Positions 1 through 7,936 of a DNA stretch of 64,000 nt are shown here, in pieces. Every line of letters begins with the position of its first letter. The first letter of the stretch is position 1. Made by a program: the position numbers and the translations under genes. The stretch spans positions 1 through 64,000 of the forward strand of contig CAVZAB010000007.1 of NCBI GenBank assembly GCA_963773155.1, given 5' to 3'. Under the pieces are notes generated by a model, which saw only the letters and a list, made by a program, of their open reading frames with translations, had not been told where the DNA came from and searched no databases. The DNA comes from CAVZAB01 sp963773155 (lineage in GTDB: Bacteria; Pseudomonadota; Alphaproteobacteria; Rhizobiales; Beijerinckiaceae).

Positions 1-18
1 GTCCGACGGCGCTGATTT

Positions 19-49
19 GGGCGGCCTCAAGAGCCGCCCTTCCTATTTT
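19..49 (+). terminator. Rho-independent terminator-like hairpin
   Basis: A 7-bp perfect stem GGGCGGC/GCCGCCC with a 7-nt loop is followed by a T-rich run. It probably ends a gene lying left of the window. Confidence 0.6.
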
Positions 50-119
50 GCCTACGTGAAGAACTGGGTCCCCCAAATCTACCTCTTGAAAATCGGGCCA
101 CAATTCTCATTATCCGAGC

Positions 120-800
120 ATGGGTCATGACATCCAATGGCATTTTAAAGCGGTCGCGGTCGCGGCCGTGCTGTGTGCCATTGTCCAACCTTCCAATGCG
201 GCGACGTTTAATTCTACAGCATTTCCAGATGGATTTGGTATTGGAATCAATGGAAAGATAGATATAGGCGATGGCGAAAAATTTGTAGCGTATTACACCA
301 ACTTGGCTGCCAAAACCGGAAAATCGCTAATCTGGATCACTCTCGACTCTTCGGGCGGAAGCATTAGAGACGCTGTGAAGATTGCCTCGATCGTCGAGAC
401 GACCGGGGCAACGACGCGAGTTCGAGGAGGAACCTGTGCCAGTGCATGCTTTTTTATATGGGCAGCTGGAAAGCGGCGCTTGGTTGACCCAAATAGCCGA
501 CTTGGTGTCCATACGCCGGTCGACCTCATGCGCGAGAGGACCCTGGAGGTGCGATCAGAGGAACGCGACACGACAGTTAAGCTCGCCGGGTTATTGCGGA
601 TGTTGCATGTGCCAGACCAAATCGTTCAGGAGATGCAAACGACACAGTGGCCGGCAATGCATTGGTTGACAAAAACAGAAGTGGCGAAGGCCATACTGAC
701 CGTTCCCGTTGCGCCGCTCCCACGTAATTTTACACCTCCTTCTTTCCCTGTCCGGTCACGATCTTTCACTCCCCCTGCTGCACCGTTTATAGCGCGCTGA
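120..800 (+). CDS. Exported ClpP/crotonase-fold protein (COG3904-like)
   Basis: A 226-residue protein starting at ATG 120. Residues about 9-27 form a hydrophobic Sec-type signal ending in SNA. The mature part resembles periplasmic ClpP-fold proteins: an SSGGSI segment (about 77-82), a nucleophile-like Ser108 in CASAC, and His131 in GVHTP, which would pair with it. The C-terminal 40 residues are Pro/Ser-rich. It is probably a periplasmic serine hydrolase or peptidase, but its substrate is unknown. It stands alone between a terminator and a mobile-element scar, so context does not help. The fold assignment rests on motif spacing only. Confidence 0.7.
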   Translation: MGHDIQWHFKAVAVAAVLCAIVQPSNAATFNSTAFPDGFGIGINGKIDIGDGEKFVAYYTNLAAKTGKSLIWITLDSSGGSIRDAVKIASIVETTGATTRVRGGTCASACFFIWAAGKRRLVDPNSRLGVHTPVDLMRERTLEVRSEERDTTVKLAGLLRMLHVPDQIVQEMQTTQWPAMHWLTKTEVAKAILTVPVAPLPRNFTPPSFPVRSRSFTPPAAPFIAR

Positions 801-894
801 AAAGTAGCGATGGAGGTTGTATCTTATGACAATCACCCCAAAATGCGTGACATAATGTAGCTGGTCTTTGACGCACTCCTTCACCGGCCGCCCC

Positions 895-1083
895 ATGGAC
901 CTCGCCAACATGCGCAGCGTCCGCGTGACCAAGGTCATGGCCTATTGCAAGTGCGGGCATGAGGCCGTGATTGACGTGTCGGACCTGTCGGATGACCTGG
1001 CCGTACCCGAGATCCGGCTGCGGCTCCGCTGCACAAAGTGCGGCGAGAGACCGCGAACTGGGTCGTCTTTGGAAGCGATTTGA
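895..1083 (+). CDS. Small zinc-ribbon-like hypothetical protein
   Basis: A 62-residue protein with two cysteine pairs, CKC and, about 30 residues later, CTKC. The spacing suits a small zinc ribbon. An in-frame TTG at 868 would add nine residues, but ATG 895 starts the conserved-looking part (MDLANMRSVRVTKVMAYCKC). It ends immediately before the broken integrase, so it may belong to the same lost island. Function is not recognised. The even Cys spacing argues for a real gene, but the short length keeps confidence moderate. Confidence 0.5.
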   Translation: MDLANMRSVRVTKVMAYCKCGHEAVIDVSDLSDDLAVPEIRLRLRCTKCGERPRTGSSLEAI

Positions 1084-1498
1084 CACCATCGCCCTGCCCG
1101 CATTCGCGGTCGAGGAACTCCGTAGCCTTCGTCGGCGATAGGCCGGGGAACTTCTGGCGATCGGAATTCGCCTGAATGGTGAGACCCTGGTTTGCTGTGG
1201 CTGCGAGGATCGCGAACCGAAACAGCCCGATAGCCTAACCCACGAATTCGCCTATCTCGTCGGTCGGGTAAAGGGGCTGCCCCGCGTTCGCTTTCACGAC
1301 GTACGGCACAGCCACGCGACCCAGCTTCTATTGGCCGGCGTTCATCCGAAGGTTACGCAGGAGCGGCTCGGCCACTCAACGATTACGACGACCTTTGACC
1401 TCTATTCGCACGTCACGGACAACATGCAGAGCGACGCCGCGGCGCGGCTCGACGCGGCGTTTGGACCTGCTATAAACCGCCGCCGGGCCACGAATTGG
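1082..1498 (+). pseudogene. Tyrosine recombinase (phage integrase) C-terminal remnant
   Basis: One frame reads through the catalytic half of a phage-type integrase. It has LPAFAVEELRSLRRR, then an amber TAG at 1139-1141, then AGELLAIGIRLNGETLV, then the catalytic box HDVRHSHATQLLLAG, GHSTITTT, and the nucleophile Tyr in DLYSHV. The N-terminal SAM-like domain and the first catalytic Arg region upstream are missing. The gene is therefore truncated and also nonsense-mutated. It lies just 5' of tRNA-Ser, which suggests a former island integrated near this tRNA. The frame stays open to 1612, but homology stops near 1490. Confidence 0.8.
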
Positions 1499-1575
1499 TT
1501 CAGTGCAATTTCAGTACCATTCACGAGTTTTTGCGGCGCAGTAATAAGAAAAAATATTTTAAATGTTAATGAGTT

Positions 1576-1665
1576 GGAAGGGTGGCCGAGTGGTTTAAGG
1601 CAGCGGTCTTGAAAACCGCCGTGGGTGCAAGCCCACCGTGAGTTCGAATCTCACCCCCTCCGCCA
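1576..1665 (+). tRNA. tRNA-Ser (anticodon UGA)
   Basis: A 90-nt cloverleaf with encoded CCA. It has a D arm beginning GGCCGAGTGG, an anticodon stem GCGGT/ACCGC around loop CTTGAAA (anticodon TGA at 1610-1612), a long class II variable arm (GTGGG/CCCAC) and a T arm GTGAG-TTCGAAT-CTCAC. The acceptor stem GGAAGGG/CCCCTCC has one A-C mismatch at pair 4-69. Integrase remnants lie on both sides, as expected for a tRNA used as an attachment site. Confidence 0.95.
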
Positions 1666-1780
1666 GGACCTACTCTACTAAGCTCCACGTAGCTCCATCC
1701 CCGTACAGATAAAATAAGCATTATCAGTGGATTAATGCGCGAACTACAGCCAAAGCGCTCTGCCACGGTCGCTCAATCGC

Positions 1781-1960
1781 CTCACACCGTTGTTCATCAA
1801 GGGCCTCAGAAAGCGCGGTCGCTACGCCGACGGGGGCAACCTCTTTGTCCAATGCCGCCTAAGCGACGGGGTGCCGAAGAAGGCCTTTATATTTCGGTTT
1901 GCAATCAACAAACGGCCCGCCCGCGAAATGGGTCTTTGGCCGGGCCGACGAAAAGGACAC
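1781..1960 (+). pseudogene. P4-type integrase N-terminal fragment
   Basis: In the frame beginning near 1781 the reading LTPLFIKGLRKRGRYADG, followed by GNLFVQ and then FIFRFAINKRPAREMGL, matches the N-terminal DUF4102-type domain of P4-like integrases (a GRYADGGGLYL motif followed by an AREMGLG motif). It stops after about 60 residues, where an IS21-type terminal repeat begins. No good start codon exists (TTG 1790 only). This is a truncated scrap immediately 3' of tRNA-Ser, the normal position for a P4-type integrase of a genomic island. It is probably a different integrase from the one upstream of the tRNA. Confidence 0.65.
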
Positions 1961-1964
1961 CGCA

Positions 1965-2006
1965 GGCCGATTGAAATGGCCACCTGAGGCCGATCAATTG
2001 GCCACC
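1965..2006. repeat. IS21-type terminal repeat pair (end of minus-strand element)
   Basis: Two tandem motifs, GGCCGATTGAAATGGCCACC at 1965 and GGCCGATCAATTGGCCACC at 1988, are separated by TGA. The same pair, also pointing inward, occurs at 6470-6511 beside the other istA fragment. This fits the multiple terminal repeats of IS21-family elements. Confidence 0.7.
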
Positions 2007-2195
2007 CTCGGATCCGCGGGCTCGTCACCGACGGATGGGTCACTCGCTGCCGTCTGGGGTGAACAGTAACGTGTCGAGTATTGGCAGATCAACTGATAAA
2101 TTTGTCGGCTGACGCAAATGTTCCGCAGGGTGTGAAGCGGCGTATGACAGTAATACGCGCGCACCGACAGGCGGGTTGTTCAGGGAGTACATAGG

Positions 2196-2249
2196 GCCCG
2201 CCCCCGGAGCGGAGCGCGTTTCGCGCGCAGCGGAGTGGAGGGGGCGGGC
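2196..2249. repeat. GC-rich nested inverted repeat
   Basis: Outer arms GCCCGCCCCC (2196-2205) and GGGGGCGGGC (2240-2249) enclose an inner GCGCG-TTT-CGCGC hairpin. It lies between the end of istB and the IS end. It could stop transcription leaving the element, but it lacks a T-run. Confidence 0.45.
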
Positions 2250-2314
2250 TCCGTGGACCCCCCTGGGCAACCCGAGGGTGGGGCGGGGGAGGGATTTTTG
2301 CTCTGCGACCGGCG

Positions 2315-2818
2315 TCAACCGTCAGCGGCGGCGATTTCGGCAGTCCCGTTTTCCGGCACGGCGGTCGGCTTGATCCCCGGACGCATGGTTTTGCCCTTGA
2401 GGTCGAGCCGGTAGGCATTGTGGATCAGGCGGTCCAGGATCGCGTCTCCGTAGGTGGGGTCGCCGATCATATCGTGCCAGCGGTCCACTGGCCGATTGGC
2501 CGGTCCGAGGACCAAAACGTTGAGATTTTGGCGCACCCACTGGCTGCTAGCCAGGGTGTGGATGGTACCGCGGTCGAGATTACGCGGCGTGCGCAGGTCG
2601 AGATTCTCGATGCAGGCCGTCTGGCGCATGCCGGCCCGCTTCAGCCGCTGGGCGAGTGCCGCGTTGAGCATGGCCGAATGCTGCAGATCGACGAGAACGG
2701 CCAGGCGTTCTTCGAAGGGCATGGCGGCGATCTCGGGCTGGGTCATCTGGTTCCGCAGACCGTCCGCCATCGCGGCCAGTCGCATGGCGTGAAGCTTTTC
2801 AATCGTTTGCTGAAGCAT
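2315..2818 (-). pseudogene. istB: IS21-type IstB helper ATPase with the ATPase core deleted
   Basis: The N-terminal part is a normal IstB: start MLQQTIEKLHAMRLAAMADG, then MPFEERLAVLVD, LDLRTPRNLDRGTIHTLAS and QWVRQNLNVLVLGP. At that point, where Walker A should follow, the protein jumps in frame to DRWHDMIGDPTYGDAILDRL, which is the C-terminal part after Walker B and sensor 1. It has about 167 residues against about 250 for full IstB. The missing block carries the whole nucleotide-binding core, so the product cannot be an active ATPase. It follows the istA remnant in the usual istA-istB order. The start was chosen at MLQQ, as in the family. Confidence 0.85.
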
Positions 2819-2828
2819 GGGTGTCTCC

Positions 2829-3490
2829 TCAATGGAAAGTTCCGGATGGGTGGAGGTTGGGGTGACGGCCGGCCCCGTCGTCGTCGCCGACGGTCTCGCC
2901 GATCGGCCGACCGGTCTTGAGCAGGTCCTCGATGAAGCGGGAGGATCGGACCCCGGCAACGAGGGCGCGCTGGCAGGCCGCTTCCATCCGATCCTTCGGG
3001 TATTTGGCGCCCAGGCGCAGAACGCCGAGACAGGAGCGGATGCCCTGCTCGATATGGTCGCGCCCGCTCAACAGTCGTTCGACATAAGCGGCGGTGGCGA
3101 CGCCGACCTTGGCAGCCTCCGTGCGGACCCAATCGGGCGTTCGATTGGCCATGGCGCTGTGTGCCGGCGGCAGGTGCTCGACCAGTGTCGAATAGCGCGT
3201 GGCGCCGGTCAGCCGCGGATGGGTCGCCACCCTTTGGCCGCGATGGGTGATCTGCACGCTGCGGCGGTCAGGAAGGCGTCGACGCTCTTGTGCACCAACG
3301 TATAAGGCACCGAATAGAGGAAGTGCCGCTCGAGGACGATGTGGTGTTCACCTTGCAGTCGATCCGCCACTCGCCGATCTCGAAGGGCTCGGCCGGCAAA
3401 GGCTTGAGTGCCGCGCGCTCCACCGCTTCGAAGAGGGAGCGGCGGCTGCCCTCCCGGGGCGGCGCCATCGGCCGGTCGTTCAGCTCGCTC
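2829..3490 (-). pseudogene. istA: IS21-type IstA transposase, C-terminal half, frameshifted
   Basis: Three reading frames are needed. They give ELNDRPM and LFEAVERAALKPLPAEPFEI, then LERHFLYSVPYTLVHKSVDA, then ITHRGQRVATHPRLTGATRY through GIRSCLGVLRLGAKYPKDRM. Together these match the C-terminal third to half of IstA. The DDE catalytic domain and the HTH are absent, and at least two frameshifts are present. Homology begins near 3490. The other istA piece (6595-7428) stops about 20-30 residues before this one begins, so the two may be halves of one gene. Confidence 0.8.
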
Positions 3491-3895
3491 ATATTCAGTG
3501 TAAACACAAACAGACCGAGGAACAGCACTTGAGGTGCGTGAATTGGGACGAAACACCAAACCCACGGTGTCTAGCCACGAAAGCCAAGTGCCTAGCGCAG
3601 GGCCGTACCCACTTTTTTATTAGAAAAATCAAAATTATATGGGAATTAGGTCGAACTGATGCGCTCGATTGCAACTAAGCAACTTCCGTGATCATCCGCA
3701 GGATCTTGGTATCCAGATACCGTAAAAGCCGCGATTAGGCCAAATCCACCTCTCCAGACTGCTGGTCCAGCTAGCCAAATGACAGCCCGGATTTCGGGGC
3801 CTCTCGCCCTCCAGAACGCGGCCGAGTGCTGCAATCCACCCGTCAGCTCAAAACTCCTCGCAAGCGCTCCGGACGATAGTACGATATGGGCGGCC
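3491..3895. other. No gene seen
   Basis: About 400 bases between the istA remnant and the antitoxin gene. Part is AT-rich (3610-3645). No frame has recognisable protein features. Confidence 0.5.
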
Positions 3896-4222
3896 CTAAA
3901 GAATTGCCTCGACGCCCTTCTGGTCGACGAGCGCAAGGAGTTTGAGAGAGGGGCCGCTCGGCTTCTTCTCCCCGCGTTCCCACTTGCTCACCAATTGCGT
4001 GGTGACATTGAGCACCAAAGCAAAAATAGCCTGGCTCATATGCGCCTTTTCACGGATCCGCTTAATCGCCTTCGGCGGCAGATCCTCCACAAGCGTAAGG
4101 CACGTCACATCGAAATGCCTCATGGTCGCTTTGTCGATCGCGTCAACGGCGCAAAGGTCTTTTGCCGCCAGGTGGAGCGATCGAAGCGCGTCGCTTCGAT
4201 ACTTCTTCCTGGTGTTGCTCAT
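3896..4222 (-). CDS. HigA-like XRE-family antitoxin
   Basis: A 108-residue protein starting MSNTRKKYRSDALRSLHLAA. The C-terminal half is an HTH_3/XRE domain: IREKAHMSQAIFALVLNVTT followed by LVSKWERGEKKPSG. The layout (N-terminal extension, C-terminal HTH) is that of HigA-type antitoxins encoded after their toxin. It should bind both the toxin and the module's promoter. Its ATG at 4222 lies inside the toxin gene, giving an 80-bp overlap. A TTG two codons upstream is possible but less likely. The gene looks intact, unlike the surrounding IS debris. Confidence 0.8.
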   Translation of the reverse strand: MSNTRKKYRSDALRSLHLAAKDLCAVDAIDKATMRHFDVTCLTLVEDLPPKAIKRIREKAHMSQAIFALVLNVTTQLVSKWERGEKKPSGPSLKLLALVDQKGVEAIL

Positions 4223-4586
4223 AGTCAATTTCTCTCCATCCTTGTTCCTTGACCAAGGCGGCTAACGCCTTGTCATCAAGCCGTGCGAGGTATTTCGCAA
4301 ATTCGCGATATTCCTCTTCCTCTGTCTTACTCAAATTGGCTTTCACGCTCTTCGCGAAGAAATGCAGAAAAATGGCTAGGTCACCACGTCTGTAAAAGAT
4401 GACAGCTCGAAAACCGCGTGCCCTGCCTTCATTCTTCCGCGCAATGCGCTGCTTGATTATCCCGCTTCCGATCAAAGCATCGATCTTGCCCTTTTCCGCA
4501 CGATCAATTGCTTGGCAGAGATCAGCATCCGCCAACCCCGCCTTGCGCGAACGCTGGGCGAAGTCTTTTGTTAGATAGACTTTCAT
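4143..4586 (-). CDS. RelE/HigB-type toxin
   Basis: A 147-residue basic protein beginning MKVYLTKDFAQRSRKAGLAD. The core reads IIKQRIARKNEGRARGFRAV and then IFYRRGDLAIFLHFFAKS, typical of RelE-superfamily toxins that cleave mRNA on the ribosome (COG4737-like group). It is first in a toxin-antitoxin operon. Its last 25 or so codons overlap the antitoxin start, a longer overlap than the few bases usual in this family, and the Arg/Pro-rich tail (SKRRASIAPPGGKRPLRR) may be a late extension caused by loss of the original stop. Function is inferred from family likeness and pairing. Confidence 0.78.
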   Translation of the reverse strand: MKVYLTKDFAQRSRKAGLADADLCQAIDRAEKGKIDALIGSGIIKQRIARKNEGRARGFRAVIFYRRGDLAIFLHFFAKSVKANLSKTEEEEYREFAKYLARLDDKALAALVKEQGWREIDYEQHQEEVSKRRASIAPPGGKRPLRR

Positions 4587-4640
4587 AACAAATTCCTATT
4601 TTGCACGGTTTCAGCGTGGTCATCTGTTCTCTCCGGGTGC

Positions 4641-4675
4641 GGTTCTTGACGGTTAGATGTGGTTCTTGGCGGTTA
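4641..4675. repeat. Direct repeat, 20-nt period
   Basis: GGTTCTTGACGGTTA (4641-4655) recurs as GGTTCTTGGCGGTTA (4661-4675) with one change. The period of about two helical turns suits a protein-binding site, for example for the antitoxin or the resolvase. Confidence 0.45.
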
Positions 4676-4825
4676 CGCGCCCCAGGGCGCTTGACTCCGT
4701 GCAGGACGCTGGTCTGGCGCCCCGAACCGGTGGTTGCCGGTTAGGCATCAAATCTATAGTACCGAGAGCTATGTTTCAAGGGCGCCCACGGCATGTTCGA
4801 AGGCCTGACCAAATTTTTCTCAAGA

Positions 4826-4842
4826 CCCCAATTTTTTTGGGG
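4826..4842. repeat. Short hairpin upstream of resolvase
   Basis: CCCCAA-TTTTT-TTGGGG forms a 6-bp perfect stem about 90 bp before the resolvase start. Its role is unknown. Confidence 0.35.
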
Positions 4843-4931
4843 GGCAATGCTCGCGGGGGAGGCTGGAGCTGCGCGCCGAGACCCGATTTTCCCCCCTGGC
4901 GACCAGTTACATCACCAAGGACAACAAACCT

Positions 4932-5564
4932 ATGCAACCCGCCGTTGCCTACATCCGCGTCAGCACCGCCAAGCAAGGCAGGTCCGGGCTTGGGTTTGAG
5001 GCCCAAAAGGCGGCGCTTGCCCGCTTCGCCGAGCAGGAAAGCTTCGCGCTCACCGCCACCTATACCGAGACCGAGAGCGGCGGCGATGACAACCGGCTGG
5101 AGCTGGGCAAAGCCCTCGACGAGGCCAAGAGGCTCGGGGCGCCTGTCATCGTGGCCAAGCTCGATCGGCTGTCACGTGACGTGCACTTCATCTCCGGGTT
5201 GATGAAACACAAGGTGCCCTTCATCGTCGCGGAGCTCGGCGCCGACACTGACCCCTTCATGCTTCATCTTTTCGCAGCACTAGCCGAGAAAGAGCGGCGC
5301 TTGATCTCGCAGCGAACCAAGGATGCCCTTGCGGCAGCAAAGGCGCGTGGCGTCAAGCTCGGTGGCATCCGCCCGAAACAGGTCATCGCCAGGCAAGAGG
5401 CTGTCGATAGGGCCGAGGCGCTGCGCCCGATCCTGACCGAGCTGCCGAGCCTGTCACACCGCGCCCTGGCGCGAGAGTTGAATGCCCGCGGCATCCCCAC
5501 ACCGCAGGGCAAGGCATGGTCGCCTGTCACCGTCATCCGCCTGCGCAAGAGGCTTGTGGCCTAG
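4932..5564 (+). CDS. Serine recombinase (resolvase/invertase family)
   Basis: A 210-residue protein with the N-terminal resolvase domain. It has YIRVSTAKQ with catalytic Ser11, then GLGFEAQKAALARFAEQE, then VAKLDRLSRDVHFISGLM with the conserved Arg pair, then LFAALAEKERRLISQRTKDA leading into the long E-helix. A C-terminal HTH_7-like region follows (LSHRALARELNARGIPTPQG). The length matches small resolvases rather than large integrases. It catalyses site-specific recombination through a phosphoserine link. It appears intact and begins 11 bases after an ACATCACCAAGGA stretch that contains an AAGGA ribosome-binding site. Its stop region overlaps the convergent broken gene. Confidence 0.9.
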   Translation: MQPAVAYIRVSTAKQGRSGLGFEAQKAALARFAEQESFALTATYTETESGGDDNRLELGKALDEAKRLGAPVIVAKLDRLSRDVHFISGLMKHKVPFIVAELGADTDPFMLHLFAALAEKERRLISQRTKDALAAAKARGVKLGGIRPKQVIARQEAVDRAEALRPILTELPSLSHRALARELNARGIPTPQGKAWSPVTVIRLRKRLVA

Positions 5565-6190
5565 CGCGGCCCATACCGGCGCTTGAGCATTTCCTCATAA
5601 CTGAGATGGCGGAGATCCTCGGGGCTGTAAGTGTCCGCATGGGCGTGAATAGCTGGCGTTGATACCGGCCCATGCTCTGGCGCCTGGTGCTCGATCTCAG
5701 CCGGTAGAACGCCATTGTCGCCGACACGCTCTGCCGCGATCCCTACACCAGCCGCAGGACTAACATCGAGCATTGCCTGCTCGCCTTCAGGCTCCGACAA
5801 GTCGATTACTCATCCGGGCGTAAACAGCTGATTATTGATGCGATTATTGATGCTGACATTAACCGGGTTACCCCGCCTGTTCTCACCCAAAAGCGCCATC
5901 GAAGCCTTCAGGGCAACCGTGCGATCCGCTGCCGAGTTCTCCCCTGGATCACGCATAATCTCGACCATCTTGCCAACAGCCTCAGCCGCCGCGCCGGATC
6001 ATAAGCAGATAAGACGCGAGAATACTCCGCGACCCATAGCTCATTCTGTAGCAAGTCCCTGCCGCGCTCTGAGCCTGAAACCTGTCTTCTTGCAGGCATC
6101 CTCGATTGACATCGCGCCGTGCACCATCTCGGTGATCAGGCGCCGCATACCGGCTGACAGGGCTTTCGTCGGCAAACGTTCAGCAGGCAT
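5561..6190 (-). pseudogene. Broken hypothetical gene convergent with the resolvase
   Basis: From ATG 6190 the minus strand reads MPAERLPTKALSAGMRRLIT, then MSIEDACKKTGFRLRA. It then shifts frame for about 25 codons (RDLLQNELWVAEYSRVLSAY) and returns to the first frame for AEAVGKMVEIMRDPGENS, followed by VALKASMALLGENRRG and NNRINNQLFTPG. A TGA at 5809-5807 follows, and the same frame continues as SEPEGEQAMLDVSPAAGV to 5561. Two compensating indels and one stop therefore interrupt a protein of roughly 210 residues. The layout (short HTH-like start, then a helical part) resembles small phage or plasmid DNA-binding proteins, but no family is certain. The distal piece could still be expressed from TTG 5800. 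Confidence 0.5.
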
Positions 6191-6330
6191 CGGTCGCTCC
6201 TTTTGCTGGCCGCGATGCTAGCACATTCGTTCCGCTCCCGGAACGATTGAGCGCCGCGATCGAACGAGTTGGTCACGACACTCCCCGCACAAATCCCCTC
6301 TTCGTCGGGGTTTCACGCGCGCACGTGCGA

Positions 6331-6452
6331 GGGTACGGACGGGTACGGATGGGGGACGTTTCGTACCGGAGGCGTCCCGCCGGCAAAGGCTGTATGAGGT
6401 GCGGACGGAACGGTTCCCCCTATAGGGGACCGTACCCGTTCGTTCCCGTACC
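6331..6452. repeat. Cluster of direct and inverted GGGTACGG motifs
   Basis: GGGTACGGAC (6331) and GGGTACGGAT (6341) are tandem. CGTACCCG and CCCGTACC recur in inverse orientation at 6431-6452. It lies between the broken gene and the IS21 end. It could be an iteron-like or recombinase site, but no replication gene is nearby. Confidence 0.35.
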
Positions 6453-6469
6453 AGCCCCCGATCTGACCG

Positions 6470-6511
6470 GGCCGATCGAATTGGCCACCTGAGGCCGATG
6501 AAATGGCCACC
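6470..6511. repeat. IS21-type terminal repeat pair (end of plus-strand element)
   Basis: GGCCGATCGAATTGGCCACC (6470-6489), TGA, then GGCCGATGAAATGGCCACC (6493-6511) form the inward-facing counterpart of the pair at 1965-2006. The istA fragment starts 84 bp inside it. Confidence 0.7.
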
Positions 6512-6594
6512 CCTGGGACATGTGTAAATCGCTGCTGACGTCGAAGTAATGGCAAGTATCGTTGCCCCTTTTTCGCAAGAGGGGGGTGGTGAGG

Positions 6595-7428
6595 ATGCCG
6601 AGACCGAGGTCAGAGATGCGGCGGATCAGGGAAGTTTTGCGACTATGGACCGAGCTTGGGCCTAATGCCAGTGCGGTGGCGATCGGGGCGCAGATATCGC
6701 GTTCGACGTTGCGGCGATATCTCGAGCGGGCAAGGGCGGCCGGGATCGACGCGGCGAAGGCTGCGGGCTTGAGCGACGAGGCGCTGGAAGCGGCGCTGTT
6801 CCCACCGGCGACGGACGGTGGGCGGGCGGTGCCGGATTGGGCCAAGATCGACGAGGAACTGCGGCGGCACAAGCACGTCACGCGTCAGCTTCTGTGGCGT
6901 GAGTACAAGGCCGACCATTCCGACGGCTACGAGTTCAGCCAGTTCAAGCTGTTGCTCAAGGAATGGCAGAAGGCGTCGGGGCGCGGCCTGTCGATGCGTC
7001 AAGTCCATCGCGCCGGCGAGGCGGTGCAGGTCGATTATGCCGGCGACACGTTCCCCATCCTGGACCAGGGCGTCGAACGCGCAGTTCAGATTTTCGTCGC
7101 CTGCCTGCCATGCTCGGGGCTGATCTATGCCGAAGGCACCTGGACGCAGGGGCAGGAAGACTGGCTTTCCGCCCATGTGAGGCTCTTTGCCTTCATCGGC
7201 GGTGTTACGGCGAGAGTTCGTGCCCGACAACGCCAAGGTCGGGATCACCCATGCCTGCTATTGGGACCCGGTGATCAACGCCAGCTATGCCGCCTTGATC
7301 AAGCACTATGGGACCGCCGTGCTGCCGGCCCGCGTGAGAAAGCCCCGCGACAAGCCCGCCGTCGAGGCGAGCGTCGTCCAAGCCTATCGCTGGCTGCTGG
7401 CGCCGTTGCGCAAACGGCAGTTCTTCTT
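6595..7428 (+). pseudogene. istA: IS21-type IstA transposase, N-terminal half, frameshifted
   Basis: The start MPRPRSEMRRIREVLRLWTE, with an HTH (SAVAIGAQISRSTLRRYLER) next, is typical of IstA. The DDE domain follows, with its first Asp in VQVDYAGDTF. A frameshift near 7203 moves the reading from FAFIGGV to RREFVPDNAKVG, then ITHACYWDPVINASYAALIK, VRKPRDKPAVEASVV and RWLLAPLRKRQFF. Homology ends there, fused to a foreign recombinase scrap. The C-terminal third and istB are missing on this side. An upstream in-frame start at 6562 exists, but family starts favour 6595. Confidence 0.85.
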
Positions 7429-7437
7429 CCATCAGAC

Positions 7438-7536
7438 GGCCAACGCGGCGGGCATTAAGAAGTCGGTGAACGTCCATTCTCTGCACCACAGCTTTGCAAC
7501 TCACCTGCTCGAACCCGGCACGGATATCCGCCTCCC
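7438..7536 (+). pseudogene. Tyrosine recombinase scrap fused to istA
   Basis: Directly after the istA homology the same frame reads NAAGIKKSVNVHSLHHSFAT then HLLEPGTDIRL. This matches XerD-like integrases (HSLRHSFATHLLE) of the kind linked to IS91-type elements. The catalytic Arg of the HxLRH box is His here. Only about 30 residues remain, and the frame then runs to 7732 without recognisable content. It marks a recombination junction, not a gene. Confidence 0.65.
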
Positions 7537-7936
7537 CGACCTCCCGAAAACAGACGCTCGTTCGCCTCAAATCCCCATAGATTGTGGCCGCCAAGTCCTG
7601 TCCTTTCAGGCCCGCGATTTCGTGCCTTGGCGCTTCTCGGATGCACCTATGAGCGCTCGGCCTCGTGCTGTCACCGCGGCGTCCGAGAAACCTGCACAAA
7701 TGCGGACCTACGCACACAAAAAAGTGTACTGAGGGCAGCAACGACTCCGGTTACAAGATCAATTTTCGTTGCAGGTGTTCGCCTGTGCTCCTTAGTCGAG
7801 CTGTCGGCGAGGTGCCCGGGGGCAAAGCAAGCTGGCGACCTCGGCAATAGACCGGTTGCCCAGCATGCACGCCGACCCAGAGTCCAAGAAACAAACCTAG
7901 TGATGAGGGTTGTTGAATTTCGACCAGGAGAATAGC
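7537..7936. other. Junction region without a gene
   Basis: About 400 bases between the recombinase scrap and the decarboxylase. No frame gives a recognisable protein. The decarboxylase promoter should lie near its right end. Confidence 0.45.

Larger units (their letters stand above)
4587..4931. other. Intergenic region between toxin and resolvase genes
   Basis: About 345 bases without a gene. It must hold the divergent promoters of the toxin-antitoxin operon and the resolvase. It contains a 20-nt-spaced direct repeat (4641-4675) and a short hairpin (4826-4842), either of which could belong to a regulatory or resolution site. Confidence 0.5.

Noticed and set aside
5801..5812. TGA inside the broken small gene as a selenocysteine codon
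   Set aside because: No SECIS-like hairpin was seen and the gene has other frameshifts, so decay or error is simpler.
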